From positions 1 to 64,000 of the forward strand of contig NZ_CP025197.1 in assembly GCF_002844395.1 (NCBI RefSeq): DNA of 64,000 bases, read 5' to 3'. Positions 30,366 through 38,310 of this stretch are shown piece after piece; within the stretch, counting starts at the first letter, position 1, and each line of letters begins with the position of its first letter. A program made the position numbers and the translations under genes. The DNA is from Acetivibrio saccincola (GTDB taxonomy: Bacteria > Bacillota > Clostridia > Acetivibrionales > Acetivibrionaceae). The notes beneath the pieces were generated by a model. The model ran no database searches. It was given only the letters and a program-made list of their open reading frames with translations, and was not told the origin of the DNA.

Positions 30366-31058
30366 ATGGCGGGTAAACTTTCAAAAGTAAATCTTAACGA
30401 TTACAAACCTTTGAGGGAAGTTATTTTTAATACACTAAAAGAAGCTATCATTTCAGGAGAGCTAAAGCCGGGAGAACGCTTAATGGAGGTTAAGCTGGCA
30501 GAGAAAATGGGAGTCAGTCGTACACCAGTAAGAGAGGCCATCAGGAAGTTGGAGCTGGATGGTCTAGTTGAAATGCTGCCTAGAAAAGGTGCCCATGTGG
30601 CGGAGCTATCTGTCAAAAACATAATGGATGTTTTAGAGGTACGTGCTTCCCTTGATGGTCTTGCTACTTCTCTTGCTGCCGAAAGGATAACAGATGAGGA
30701 AATAAAAAGTTTAGGTCAGATTCTTTCTCAGTTTAAATCTTATGCAGAAAAAGATAATTTACAGGGAACTATAAAAAAAGATGTTGAGTTTCATGACTTA
30801 ATTTATAGTGCTTCAAGAAATGATAAACTCATTCAAATTGCGTGTAAACTAAGGGAACAGATTCAAAGATTCAGGGTTATATACCTGAAGGACTACAGCA
30901 GCCATGAGGTTTTAATTAAAGAGCATCAGGATATATATGATGCCATTTCAAAAAGGGATGGGGAACAGGCCCGGATTTTTGCACAAAAGCACATAAAAAA
31001 GCAGGAAGAAAATATTATTAAGGCTCTGAAAAAAATAAATGGGAAAGAGACTAAGTAA
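30366..31058 (+). CDS. GntR/FadR-family transcriptional regulator
   Basis: The 230-residue protein has an N-terminal winged helix (about 15-78: SGELKPGERLMEVKLAEKMG; VSRTPVREAIRKLELDGLVE) and an all-helical FCD effector domain (about 88-215) with the usual metal-ligand positions, FHDLIY and EHQDIYDAI among them. Ligand unknown. I use ATG 30366 because GAGGAG lies at 30349-30354; the frame is open to 30321 inside ispE. It is 5 bp after ispE. Confidence 0.9.
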   Translation: MAGKLSKVNLNDYKPLREVIFNTLKEAIISGELKPGERLMEVKLAEKMGVSRTPVREAIRKLELDGLVEMLPRKGAHVAELSVKNIMDVLEVRASLDGLATSLAAERITDEEIKSLGQILSQFKSYAEKDNLQGTIKKDVEFHDLIYSASRNDKLIQIACKLREQIQRFRVIYLKDYSSHEVLIKEHQDIYDAISKRDGEQARIFAQKHIKKQEENIIKALKKINGKETK

Positions 31059-31095
31059 TACATTGTTTAGTATTTTAGATTGAGAAGGGGAAAGT

Positions 31096-31839
31096 ATGAT
31101 AAACACAATAATTTTGGCAGGATCACAATCTGATGAAAGCTGGAGCGGCTATAAAAATAAATGCCTTATAGAGATTAACAAAAAGACATTAATAGAATAT
31201 GTAATAGATGCATTGAGAAATGCTAATGATATAGGAAAAATAGTAGTTGTGGGTCCTAAAGAAGATATAGCAGGTGCTGTTATGGGGAAAGTTGATGATA
31301 TAATAGATTCAGAGGGTTCAATTGTTGAAAACCTTATGAAAGGTATAAGATATTTTGATAAAGACGAGCATTTATTGGTTTGTACTGCTGATATTCCTTT
31401 GATAACACCTGCTACAATAAATGATTTTGTAAGTAAGTGTAAAGAAACAAAGGGGGATTTTTGCTACCCTGTGGTTGAAAAATCCCTTAATGTAAAACTG
31501 TATCCTGAATTGGAGAGAACCTATGTAAAAGTGAAAGAAGGAACTTTTACAGGGGGGAATATTGTTTATATTAAATCCTCAGTTATACAATCTTCCCTGC
31601 CTTTAATTGAAAAGATGGTAAACTACAGAAAGAGCCCTCTTAAAATGGCACGGGTATTTGGTTTTTGGTTTTTTGTAAAATTACTGCTGGGAAGATTGTC
31701 CATAGAAGATGCAGAAAAGAAAGTTTTTAATATTTTAAATATAAAGGCAAAATGTATAATTTCAGAACACCCTGAAATAGCAAATGATGTTGATAAATTA
31801 AGCGATGTAATTGTTGTGAATGCCCATCTCAGTAAATAA
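31096..31839 (+). CDS. Nucleotidyltransferase family protein (MobA-like fold)
   Basis: The 247 residues begin with a GT-A nucleotidyltransferase core: MINTIILAGSQSDESW, an NKCLIEINKKTLIEYVIDAL stretch and LLVCTADIPLITPATI with the metal-binding Asp. The C-terminal half (FTGGNIVYIKSSVI and a hydrophobic stretch FGFWFFVKLLLGRL) could sit at the membrane. The activated sugar or cofactor it handles cannot be read from sequence. AGAAGGGG precedes the ATG; same direction as the GntR gene, 37 bp apart. Confidence 0.8.
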   Translation: MINTIILAGSQSDESWSGYKNKCLIEINKKTLIEYVIDALRNANDIGKIVVVGPKEDIAGAVMGKVDDIIDSEGSIVENLMKGIRYFDKDEHLLVCTADIPLITPATINDFVSKCKETKGDFCYPVVEKSLNVKLYPELERTYVKVKEGTFTGGNIVYIKSSVIQSSLPLIEKMVNYRKSPLKMARVFGFWFFVKLLLGRLSIEDAEKKVFNILNIKAKCIISEHPEIANDVDKLSDVIVVNAHLSK

Positions 31840-31909
31840 GGCGATATAATTAAGTGAATAAATTTAACAAGTAAAGTAGTTTAATGAGTGAGACAATTTA
31901 AGTAAAAAT

Positions 31910-31941
31910 AAAAGTGCAGATTATTAATTTCCTGCACTTTT
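31910..31941. terminator. Shared terminator between convergent genes
   Basis: AAAAGTGCAG and CTGCACTTTT arms pair perfectly between the nucleotidyltransferase (plus) and the HMA protein (minus). Confidence 0.85.
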
Positions 31942-31959
31942 ATCTTTTAAAAGTATTTT

Positions 31960-32166
31960 TTACAAAACTTCATAGCCCATTTTTGATATATGATTTTTGA
32001 TTTCTTCAGGGCTTATGTCAGAAGGATTGTATTCCACTTTAAGTTGCTGGCTTTTTAAGTCAACTGATGAATTGGTAACGCCTTTTATTCCTTTTACATT
32101 TTCTTGAATCTTATCAGAACATGCACCACATGAAAGGGTGGGAACATTAAAAGCCACCGTCTCCAT
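31960..32166 (-). CDS. Heavy-metal-associated (HMA) domain protein, copper-chaperone-like
   Basis: The 68-residue protein is a single ferredoxin-like HMA domain. The metal site is LSCGACSDKI (CxxC at about 12-15), with Ser in place of the usual Met before the first cysteine. Such proteins carry Cu(I) or other soft metals to P-type ATPases. I start at ATG 32166 because AAGGAGG lies just upstream; the frame is open for another 32 codons that do not resemble the family. No metal ATPase is adjacent. Confidence 0.85.
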   Translation of the reverse strand: METVAFNVPTLSCGACSDKIQENVKGIKGVTNSSVDLKSQQLKVEYNPSDISPEEIKNHISKMGYEVL

Positions 32167-32333
32167 AAAAAACCTCCTTATGCTGTTTTTAAATACCCTT
32201 TTTATTATTCGCTTTAAATATTCAAAACATGTATTAAAAATAAACAAAGACAAGGGTATCAATTACAATAATTTACATTGATATGAATGGTAAGTATGGT
32301 AAAATAGAAAATAAATTATTTAATTTTTTTATC

Positions 32334-32383
32334 AGGAGGTTTAGGCCAGAAAACATTCTTAGTTTTCTGTGCTTTATTAGTTT
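32334..32383 (+). promoter_or_regulatory. Ribosome site and hairpin ahead of the AAA ATPase gene
   Basis: A strong AGGAGG (32334-32339) lies 44 bases before the first available ATG (32384). Between them is a perfect 8 bp stem, CAGAAAAC / GTTTTCTG (32347-32354 / 32362-32369), with a 7-base loop. The frame is closed by TAG at 32378-32380, so the protein cannot start nearer to the AGGAGG. A likely promoter (TTGATA, 16 bp, TAAAAT) precedes it. Confidence 0.5.
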
Positions 32384-33988
32384 ATGTGGTACGATAAATT
32401 TTTAAGCATATACAAAGCGGGGATATCCCATGAATTTATTCTCTATTTTAATATAAGGGATGTTGTTGATAATTACAGGTATATTGATAGGTACATTTAT
32501 GAGGAGTTTATAAAATGCAGGAACTTTTCCATTGTAGCATTTTATGACATATCTAAGGGATTGACTTTTTTAGAACCTGAAATGGAATGGGAATTTAATA
32601 AAATCACTTTAAATGCGGTAAAAGACTCCATGCATGCAATGCCCTCTAAATTGTTTTATTATATTGACATGGCATTAAAGGACACAAAAATGGCTTTATT
32701 TATAGACCATGTGGAAAAAATAATACCATCAGGTGATGTGGCATCAATGTCCCTTGAAGAGAGAACAGCCCTTATCTGGATATGTGAATGGTCAAACAGC
32801 GCCAAAATATCCTCCGTGGGAAGCACGATATTTATGCTGGCAAACACCCTGGCTGAGGTAAACAGCGAAGTGTTAAAGTCAGCATACAGAATAGAACCTA
32901 TACTGGTGGAACTTCCCAATGAACGGGAGAGGGCAGAGTACATACAATATCTTTTAAAGGACAATAGTGTTGCCATGGATATTTCTGTACATGACTTTGC
33001 AAAGTTGTCTTCCGGGCTTAGCAAAAAAGCCATAAAAGATATAAAGCTTAAATCTGAAGCAGAAGGTGTGCCTATAAGCTTTGAATTTATCAAAGAAAAA
33101 AAGCACTCTGTTTTAAAGAAGGAATACGGGGATGTATTGGAATTTATTTATCCTGAAATAGGATTTGAAGATATAGGAGGAATGGAAAAGGCAAAAAACT
33201 ATCTTTTAAAAAATGTTGTTGAACCTGTTAGAAAAGGTGATTTAAGAAGGGTTCCAATGGGCATACTTTTGTGTGGTCCTTCAGGGACGGGGAAAACTCT
33301 TTTGGTTAATGCATTGGCAAAGTCCAGCGGTTTTAACTGTGTAAAAATAGATATGTCCAGGATACTGGGACAGTACGTGGGTGAGAGTGAAAAAAACTTT
33401 AAAAAGTGCCTTTTAGGCGCCCAATCCCAGGAACCGGTGATAGTTTTTGTTGATGAGATAGACACTGTTTTTAGAAGAGGAGAAAGGGACGACAGTGGGG
33501 TGGGCAGAAATATTTTCAATGAATTTTTGCAGTTTACCGGCAATACAAATAATAGAGGTAAAGTAATATTTATTGCGGCAACAAACAGGCCGGATCTTTT
33601 AGATGCAGCCCTAAAAAGAGCGGGAAGATTTGATAAAAAAATACCGGTTTTATTACCGGAGGAAGATGAGAGGGCTGAAATATTTAAAATAATTATAAAA
33701 AAATATGGATTTAGCACCAGCATAGAAGACTTTTCCCCTTTTGCAAAAGAGACGGAAAATTATACAGGAGCAGAAATTGAAGCAGTTGTGAGAAAAGCCT
33801 ATGAGATAGCAAATGAGGAAAACATTGAAGGGGGAACAATTACAGAGGATGTGCTGAAAGAAGCTGTAATGCGTCTAAGACCAAGTACCCAGCAGGTGGA
33901 ATTTATGACTATGTTGGCTATAAAAGAATGTGATGACAAAGATTTACTCCCTGAAAGGTACAAGGATTTATTAGATGACAAAAAATAA
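32384..33988 (+). CDS. AAA ATPase of Cdc48/Vps4 type with degenerate first module
   Basis: The 534-residue protein ends in a classical AAA module: Walker A CGPSGTGKTLL (about 297-307), pore loop GQYVGESE, Walker B VIVFVDEIDTVF, and the arginine-finger region DAALKRAGRFD. Residues 1-240 look like a second, degenerate AAA module: a Walker-B-like ALFIDHVEK, a sensor-like IFMLANT and an RIEPILVELPNERERAEYI stretch are present but there is no P-loop. No protease domain follows. It precedes pspA by 73 bp. ESCRT-III-type PspA filaments next to a Vps4-like ATPase suggest membrane remodelling; that link is inference. Confidence 0.85.
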   Translation: MWYDKFLSIYKAGISHEFILYFNIRDVVDNYRYIDRYIYEEFIKCRNFSIVAFYDISKGLTFLEPEMEWEFNKITLNAVKDSMHAMPSKLFYYIDMALKDTKMALFIDHVEKIIPSGDVASMSLEERTALIWICEWSNSAKISSVGSTIFMLANTLAEVNSEVLKSAYRIEPILVELPNERERAEYIQYLLKDNSVAMDISVHDFAKLSSGLSKKAIKDIKLKSEAEGVPISFEFIKEKKHSVLKKEYGDVLEFIYPEIGFEDIGGMEKAKNYLLKNVVEPVRKGDLRRVPMGILLCGPSGTGKTLLVNALAKSSGFNCVKIDMSRILGQYVGESEKNFKKCLLGAQSQEPVIVFVDEIDTVFRRGERDDSGVGRNIFNEFLQFTGNTNNRGKVIFIAATNRPDLLDAALKRAGRFDKKIPVLLPEEDERAEIFKIIIKKYGFSTSIEDFSPFAKETENYTGAEIEAVVRKAYEIANEENIEGGTITEDVLKEAVMRLRPSTQQVEFMTMLAIKECDDKDLLPERYKDLLDDKK

Positions 33989-34061
33989 TTTGCTATTTAC
34001 AAAGACCAACATTTATTATAAATTAATGAATAGTAAGAACTATTCTTAAGGAGGAGCACAT

Positions 34062-34808
34062 ATGGGTTTTTTCAGCAGATTAGGAAGTATGATAAGAGGC
34101 TTCTTTGGAAGGCTGTTGGGAGGATTAGAAGAAAATAATCCTGACCTCTTATTTGAAGATATAAAAAATCAAATAAAGAAGGCAAGAAAAGAAGCTGAAC
34201 AGCAAGTAATAGAAATTAAAACAAATGCAGAGCTTATAAAAATAGAAATGAGAAATGCAGAAAAAAATTTAGCTGATGTCAGGGCAAGGATAGAGGCTGC
34301 AAAAAGACAGGGAGACAAAGAGCTATTAATAGAACTTCTTATGCATGAAGAAGAGTATCAGACTGTATATGAAACCCATAAGGCTACTCACGATAATGCC
34401 ATGAAAGAAGTTGAGGCAATATGGGAAAACTACAAAGTGTTTGAATCTGAAATGAATGCAAAGCTAAATGAATTAAAGACTTTAAAGACCCAGGAAAAGA
34501 TGGCAAAATTAAGGGAAAACATAAATACCGTCAATGCAAAGTATGCATCTAAAAACAACAGAATCAGAAATATAAATGAGAATATGGACAGAGCAAGGGA
34601 AATTGTCAATAGAAAGATTGCAAGGGCAAATGCTGTTGAAAGTCTTAATGAAAGTAATATAGATATGAAATTAAAAAAATTAGACTTAAATTCTGCCCGT
34701 GAAAGGGCAAGGGTAAGGGCAGAGGCCATGCTAAGCGGCGCCGATGGCGGCTTTGAAGTAAAGGAGAAAATAGAGAACAAAAAGGTAAATCTTAAGAAAA
34801 ACCAGTAA
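34062..34808 (+). CDS. pspA: PspA/IM30 family envelope-stress protein
   Basis: The 248-residue protein is almost all helix and coiled coil. It starts with an amphipathic membrane-binding helix (GFFSRLGSMIRGFFGRLLGG), followed by the long hairpin typical of PspA/Vipp1 (ESCRT-III superfamily), with an NPDLLFEDIKNQIKKA-type segment after the first helix. PspA coats and stabilises damaged membranes. AAGGAGG precedes the ATG. It lies between the AAA ATPase and a membrane coiled-coil protein in the same direction. Confidence 0.88.
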   Translation: MGFFSRLGSMIRGFFGRLLGGLEENNPDLLFEDIKNQIKKARKEAEQQVIEIKTNAELIKIEMRNAEKNLADVRARIEAAKRQGDKELLIELLMHEEEYQTVYETHKATHDNAMKEVEAIWENYKVFESEMNAKLNELKTLKTQEKMAKLRENINTVNAKYASKNNRIRNINENMDRAREIVNRKIARANAVESLNESNIDMKLKKLDLNSARERARVRAEAMLSGADGGFEVKEKIENKKVNLKKNQ

Positions 34809-34865
34809 TTTAAGAAAAATCGGCAAGCATTTATTATCAAAAACAAGGGTTGCAGGTAATTTATT

Positions 34866-35657
34866 ATGAAGTTTAAATTGTTTATAAGTTCACTACTTAA
34901 TGGCAGAAATATAGGGACTCTTACAATTCTTTTAATGTTTTCAGGAATGGCAAGTGAAAGCAGGGGAGACCTGTTGTTTCTTCCCTTAAGTGCTGCATCT
35001 TTTGCTGTGTATTCAGGGCTAGTGATTCAAAGTTTTACCAGCAAGAAATTTCAAGAAAAATTCATTAGCAAAATGAAGCACAGGAATATAAAAAAGCTGG
35101 ACAGGACATGTATAACACTAGCGGATGATGCAAAGAGATACACAAATGCAGCCTATTACAAAAAGCTGCGTTTAATTATGGATGATAAAAATGAAATAAT
35201 GAAACTTTATTACAAAGAGGGTCCGAACTTTTTAAATGAGAAGATAACGGAAAAAGCCCTGGATTTGGTTATTTCATATATAAAACTTTTAAAAAGCTTT
35301 TGTATAAGGTATAAAGAGCTTAATTCAGTAGATGTAAAACCGGTACAGGAGAGAATTGCAAAAAACTCCCGAAAACTAAATTTCACCAGTGACCCGAAAA
35401 TACGTGAAAATATAAAAAAAATAATTGAAATGGATGAAAAAATATTGTCCAGGTTAAAAGAGGAAAAATTAAATTTAGAAAGAATAGACACCCGTCTTGA
35501 TTATATAAAGAGTACAGTGTATATGTTAAAACAGCAATTAAATTTAAAGCTCGGAACAGAGGAAGAGCTTTTAGAAAAAATTGAAGGGGCTGTAAATGAG
35601 GCTATTGCCCTTGAGAGTGTCTTGGATGAAAGAAATAAAAGGAGAATTAAAATTTAA
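34866..35657 (+). CDS. Membrane-anchored helical protein of the PspA cluster
   Basis: The 263 residues have two hydrophobic helices near the N-terminus (about 17-30 and 36-56) and then about 200 residues of soluble, highly charged helix with coiled-coil character (about 60-260). I do not recognise a family. The layout (membrane hairpin plus long cytoplasmic coiled coil) and its place after pspA suggest that it recruits PspA to the membrane, as PspB/C or LiaF do elsewhere. That is inference. Confidence 0.65.
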   Translation: MKFKLFISSLLNGRNIGTLTILLMFSGMASESRGDLLFLPLSAASFAVYSGLVIQSFTSKKFQEKFISKMKHRNIKKLDRTCITLADDAKRYTNAAYYKKLRLIMDDKNEIMKLYYKEGPNFLNEKITEKALDLVISYIKLLKSFCIRYKELNSVDVKPVQERIAKNSRKLNFTSDPKIRENIKKIIEMDEKILSRLKEEKLNLERIDTRLDYIKSTVYMLKQQLNLKLGTEEELLEKIEGAVNEAIALESVLDERNKRRIKI

Positions 35658-35673
35658 TGGACAAATACTTAGG

Positions 35674-36666
35674 ATGGTTTTGGTGGTTGGAATGGTTGGT
35701 GTAAGAAAAAAAGTAATTTTAATAATATCTGTTTTATTAATTTCTTTTTTATTTGTATCCTGTGCAAAAAAACCTGATACCGGTGAAACACTAATTGAAA
35801 TAGATGAGGCATATTATAAAGACAAGGCAGTTGTAATAAGTACGGTGGCAGATATTTTTAAAGAAACTGATTTTACATCCCAACGACTTACCCAGGCACT
35901 ATTTAATCAGGAAGTTACCGTTCTTGGAAGTGAGGGTGGGTGGTCTAAAGTCAAAGTGTCTGACGGCCATATTGGCTGGATCAGGACAAAGAGCATAGAT
36001 GAAAACTGCAGGAGTATAATGAAGGAACTCTACCAAGACAGGGTTGTGGTTACAGGGAAGACAAAGAAAATTCTTGACAAGCCGGAGGGCAGGGTTACGG
36101 TAAAGGATGTGGTAATGGGCACTGAGCTCTACATATTGAGTGTAAAGGACAATTATTATGAAGTGGCCTTGCCTAAAAACACCACCGGATGGATTGAAAG
36201 GAAAGATACAATTGTGGTGCCTGCTAAAGAGCCAATACCAAAGACTTCTGGTAAAGATTTAGCTGCTACCGTTAAAAAGTATTTAAATACCCCCTATCTT
36301 TCCGGCGGGATCAGCACATGGGAAGGGATAGATTCCGCAGGTCTTTTGTACATATGCTGCAAAATAAACGGTTTTGAATTTATAAAAGAAGACTTTTTTG
36401 ACTATCATAATTTTAAAGGTAAAGATATTAATATAGAGGATATTGAGCCGGGGGATTTGGTTTTTTTAAATAACGGAAAGGATTTAGAAAAAGTTTTTGA
36501 TGTTGGTATTTATACCGGGGAAAATCAATTTATCTATGTCAGTAAATCTGCAGGGGTTGTGGCGGATTCCATACAAAGTGAAAAATTTCAAAACAACCTG
36601 ATAGGTATAAAAAGAGTATTTGATTCAGTTGATTCAGGCAGTGCATCAGAGCAACCCTTCAATTAA
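35674..36666 (+). CDS. Lipoprotein with SH3 domains and a degenerate NlpC/P60 domain
   Basis: About 331 residues. A signal peptide ends in the lipobox LFVSC (Cys about 30). Two bacterial SH3 domains follow (about 50-105 and 120-175), then an NlpC/P60 fold (about 190-325). The catalytic Cys of the family lies in a DCSG motif; here the matching sequence is GIDSAGLLY, with Ser where Cys is expected. The catalytic His of the usual HVGIY is Asp (FDVGIYTG). The EPGDLVFL element is kept, so the fold is sound but the enzyme is probably dead and may only bind wall peptides. Start is ATG 35674 or 35692. It overlaps the convergent glycosyltransferase by 21 bp. Confidence 0.8.
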   Translation: MVLVVGMVGVRKKVILIISVLLISFLFVSCAKKPDTGETLIEIDEAYYKDKAVVISTVADIFKETDFTSQRLTQALFNQEVTVLGSEGGWSKVKVSDGHIGWIRTKSIDENCRSIMKELYQDRVVVTGKTKKILDKPEGRVTVKDVVMGTELYILSVKDNYYEVALPKNTTGWIERKDTIVVPAKEPIPKTSGKDLAATVKKYLNTPYLSGGISTWEGIDSAGLLYICCKINGFEFIKEDFFDYHNFKGKDINIEDIEPGDLVFLNNGKDLEKVFDVGIYTGENQFIYVSKSAGVVADSIQSEKFQNNLIGIKRVFDSVDSGSASEQPFN

Positions 36667-37755
36667 ATTAACTATATTTTTTGCTGAATAAGGGGTGGAA
36701 AGAGTTTTAGCCATCTCCTTCATATGCCGGAACCTTGTTTGGTTGTCTACTGTCTGGCATAAAATATTTTCTATATCGTCATTTTTAGAAATGGTTACTG
36801 CAGCTCCGGAAGTTACAAGAAATTTTGCATTTCTCTCTTCCTGGCCGGGTATGGGTGAATTTATAAACATGGGAAGTTCTTTTACAAGGGCTTCTGATAT
36901 AGTCATACCACCGGGTTTAGTCACGAGAATATCTGCTGCATCCATAAGAGTGGAAATGTTATCTGCATATCCTAATATTCTAACCTTTTTATTTTTAAAT
37001 GAGAGGGAAATTTTTTCAAGTCTCTTTTTAAGCTGTTTATTTTTCCCGCATACGGCAATTAACTGCATTTCCCTGGAACACTTTCCAAAGCCTCTAAAAG
37101 CACTTTCTAAATTTCCATATCCTAAACTTCCACCCATAATAAGAACGGTAAATTTGTCCTCTAAGGACAGTTCTTTTCTTGCCAAAGACTTTTCCTTTTT
37201 CTCTAAAAAAATTTGTGAAACAGGTACCCCGTATGAAAATATAGTTTCTCTTGGAATGCCGCATCGTATCATGTCCTCTTTTATATAATCATGCCCTACT
37301 ATAAAAGCTTCAATATTTTTGTGAAACCACAGGGGATGATTTACATAGTCAGTTAAAATTGAAACGGCAGGTGTGGAAATTTTATTTTCTTTTTTTAAAT
37401 AAGAAACCATCTTAAGGGGGAAAGGATGTGTGCACACTATAACAGAGGGGTTAAACTCTTTAACCAGCCTTTCTATTTTAGGTGACAGCATAATATTCAT
37501 GATATTGCTTAGTTTATTTAAAATTTCTTTATACTCGGACAAACTATACAGTTTTCCGTACAGCCGGGGTTTTAGTTTTATCATTTTTAAATATCCGTCC
37601 ACAATAACTTTATGTGCTAAAGGGTTTATATATTTAAAAGTATCCACAATTATATTTTTTGAATGAGGATATTTTTTTTCCACATATTCTTTTAAGGCAT
37701 AGGCAGCTTTTAAATGTCCCGCTCCCATTGATATTGATAAAAACAAAATATCCAT
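36646..37755 (-). CDS. MGDG-synthase/UgtP-type glycosyltransferase
   Basis: The 369-residue GT28-family enzyme transfers a sugar to diacylglycerol to make membrane glycolipid. It has the MGDG synthase N-terminal motif SISMGAGHLKAAYAL (about 7-21) and the UDP-sugar-binding C-terminal half (ILIMGGSLGYGNLE reading VLIMGGSLGYGN, VTKPGGMTISEAL, PIPGQEERNA). I use ATG 37755, which has GGGGTG upstream. Its 3' end overlaps that of the SH3/NlpC lipoprotein gene by 21 bp. Confidence 0.88.
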   Translation of the reverse strand: MDILFLSISMGAGHLKAAYALKEYVEKKYPHSKNIIVDTFKYINPLAHKVIVDGYLKMIKLKPRLYGKLYSLSEYKEILNKLSNIMNIMLSPKIERLVKEFNPSVIVCTHPFPLKMVSYLKKENKISTPAVSILTDYVNHPLWFHKNIEAFIVGHDYIKEDMIRCGIPRETIFSYGVPVSQIFLEKKEKSLARKELSLEDKFTVLIMGGSLGYGNLESAFRGFGKCSREMQLIAVCGKNKQLKKRLEKISLSFKNKKVRILGYADNISTLMDAADILVTKPGGMTISEALVKELPMFINSPIPGQEERNAKFLVTSGAAVTISKNDDIENILCQTVDNQTRFRHMKEMAKTLSTPYSAKNIVNLIEGLL

Positions 37756-37922
37756 AAATACACCCCGCAAGTAAATTTATTTAAAACTGATATTTTTATA
37801 TAGTTATTATTTAGCGGAAATGTCAATGTTATACCATTGGTAAACAGCATTTCGGAATGGTGAATATTTTTTATAAAAAAACAAAAAATAGCTTAAAAGC
37901 ATATATGGAAAGGAGAGATTAT

Positions 37923-38186
37923 TTGAAAAAAATTAAAATACTAATTGTACTTATTGTTATTTTTTCCATTGCAGTACCCTTGTACTTTGGAGGAAAGGGT
38001 TTTATTTCTCCTATTTTAAATAAATCAAGCATTGGGGAGGTATTTGCCAAAGGAAATTCCATCAGGGACGAGGAGCTTATTGCCAGGGCAATTAATGGGG
38101 AGGCCAGGGGAGAGCCCTCAACTAGCGACTGGATTTGGAGCAGAACAATTGTAAAGAAAATAGGAAAGCATAATTTTGGAAAATAG
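37923..38186 (+). pseudogene. sleB: Truncated sleB (N-terminal stump of spore cortex-lytic enzyme)
   Basis: About 87 residues from the TTG at 37923 (AAGGAG upstream). A signal-anchor (KKIKILIVLIVIFSIAVPLYF) is followed by RDEELIARAINGEARGEP, the exact opening of the SleB/CwlJ hydrolase domain with its catalytic Glu. Homology stops right after that; the next 25 residues are unrelated and end in TAG. About 120 residues of catalytic domain are missing, and no peptidoglycan-binding domain is present. It directly precedes ypeB, its usual partner. Confidence 0.8.
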
Positions 38187-38310
38187 GGGTAAAGAAAAGC
38201 AAGATACAAAGGGAAGCAGGAATAAAGAAAAACATAATTAAAAGAAAACAAAATTAATGGAAATGAAATTAAAAGAAATGAATTGAAAAAGTAAAACCGG
38301 AGGTGTAATT

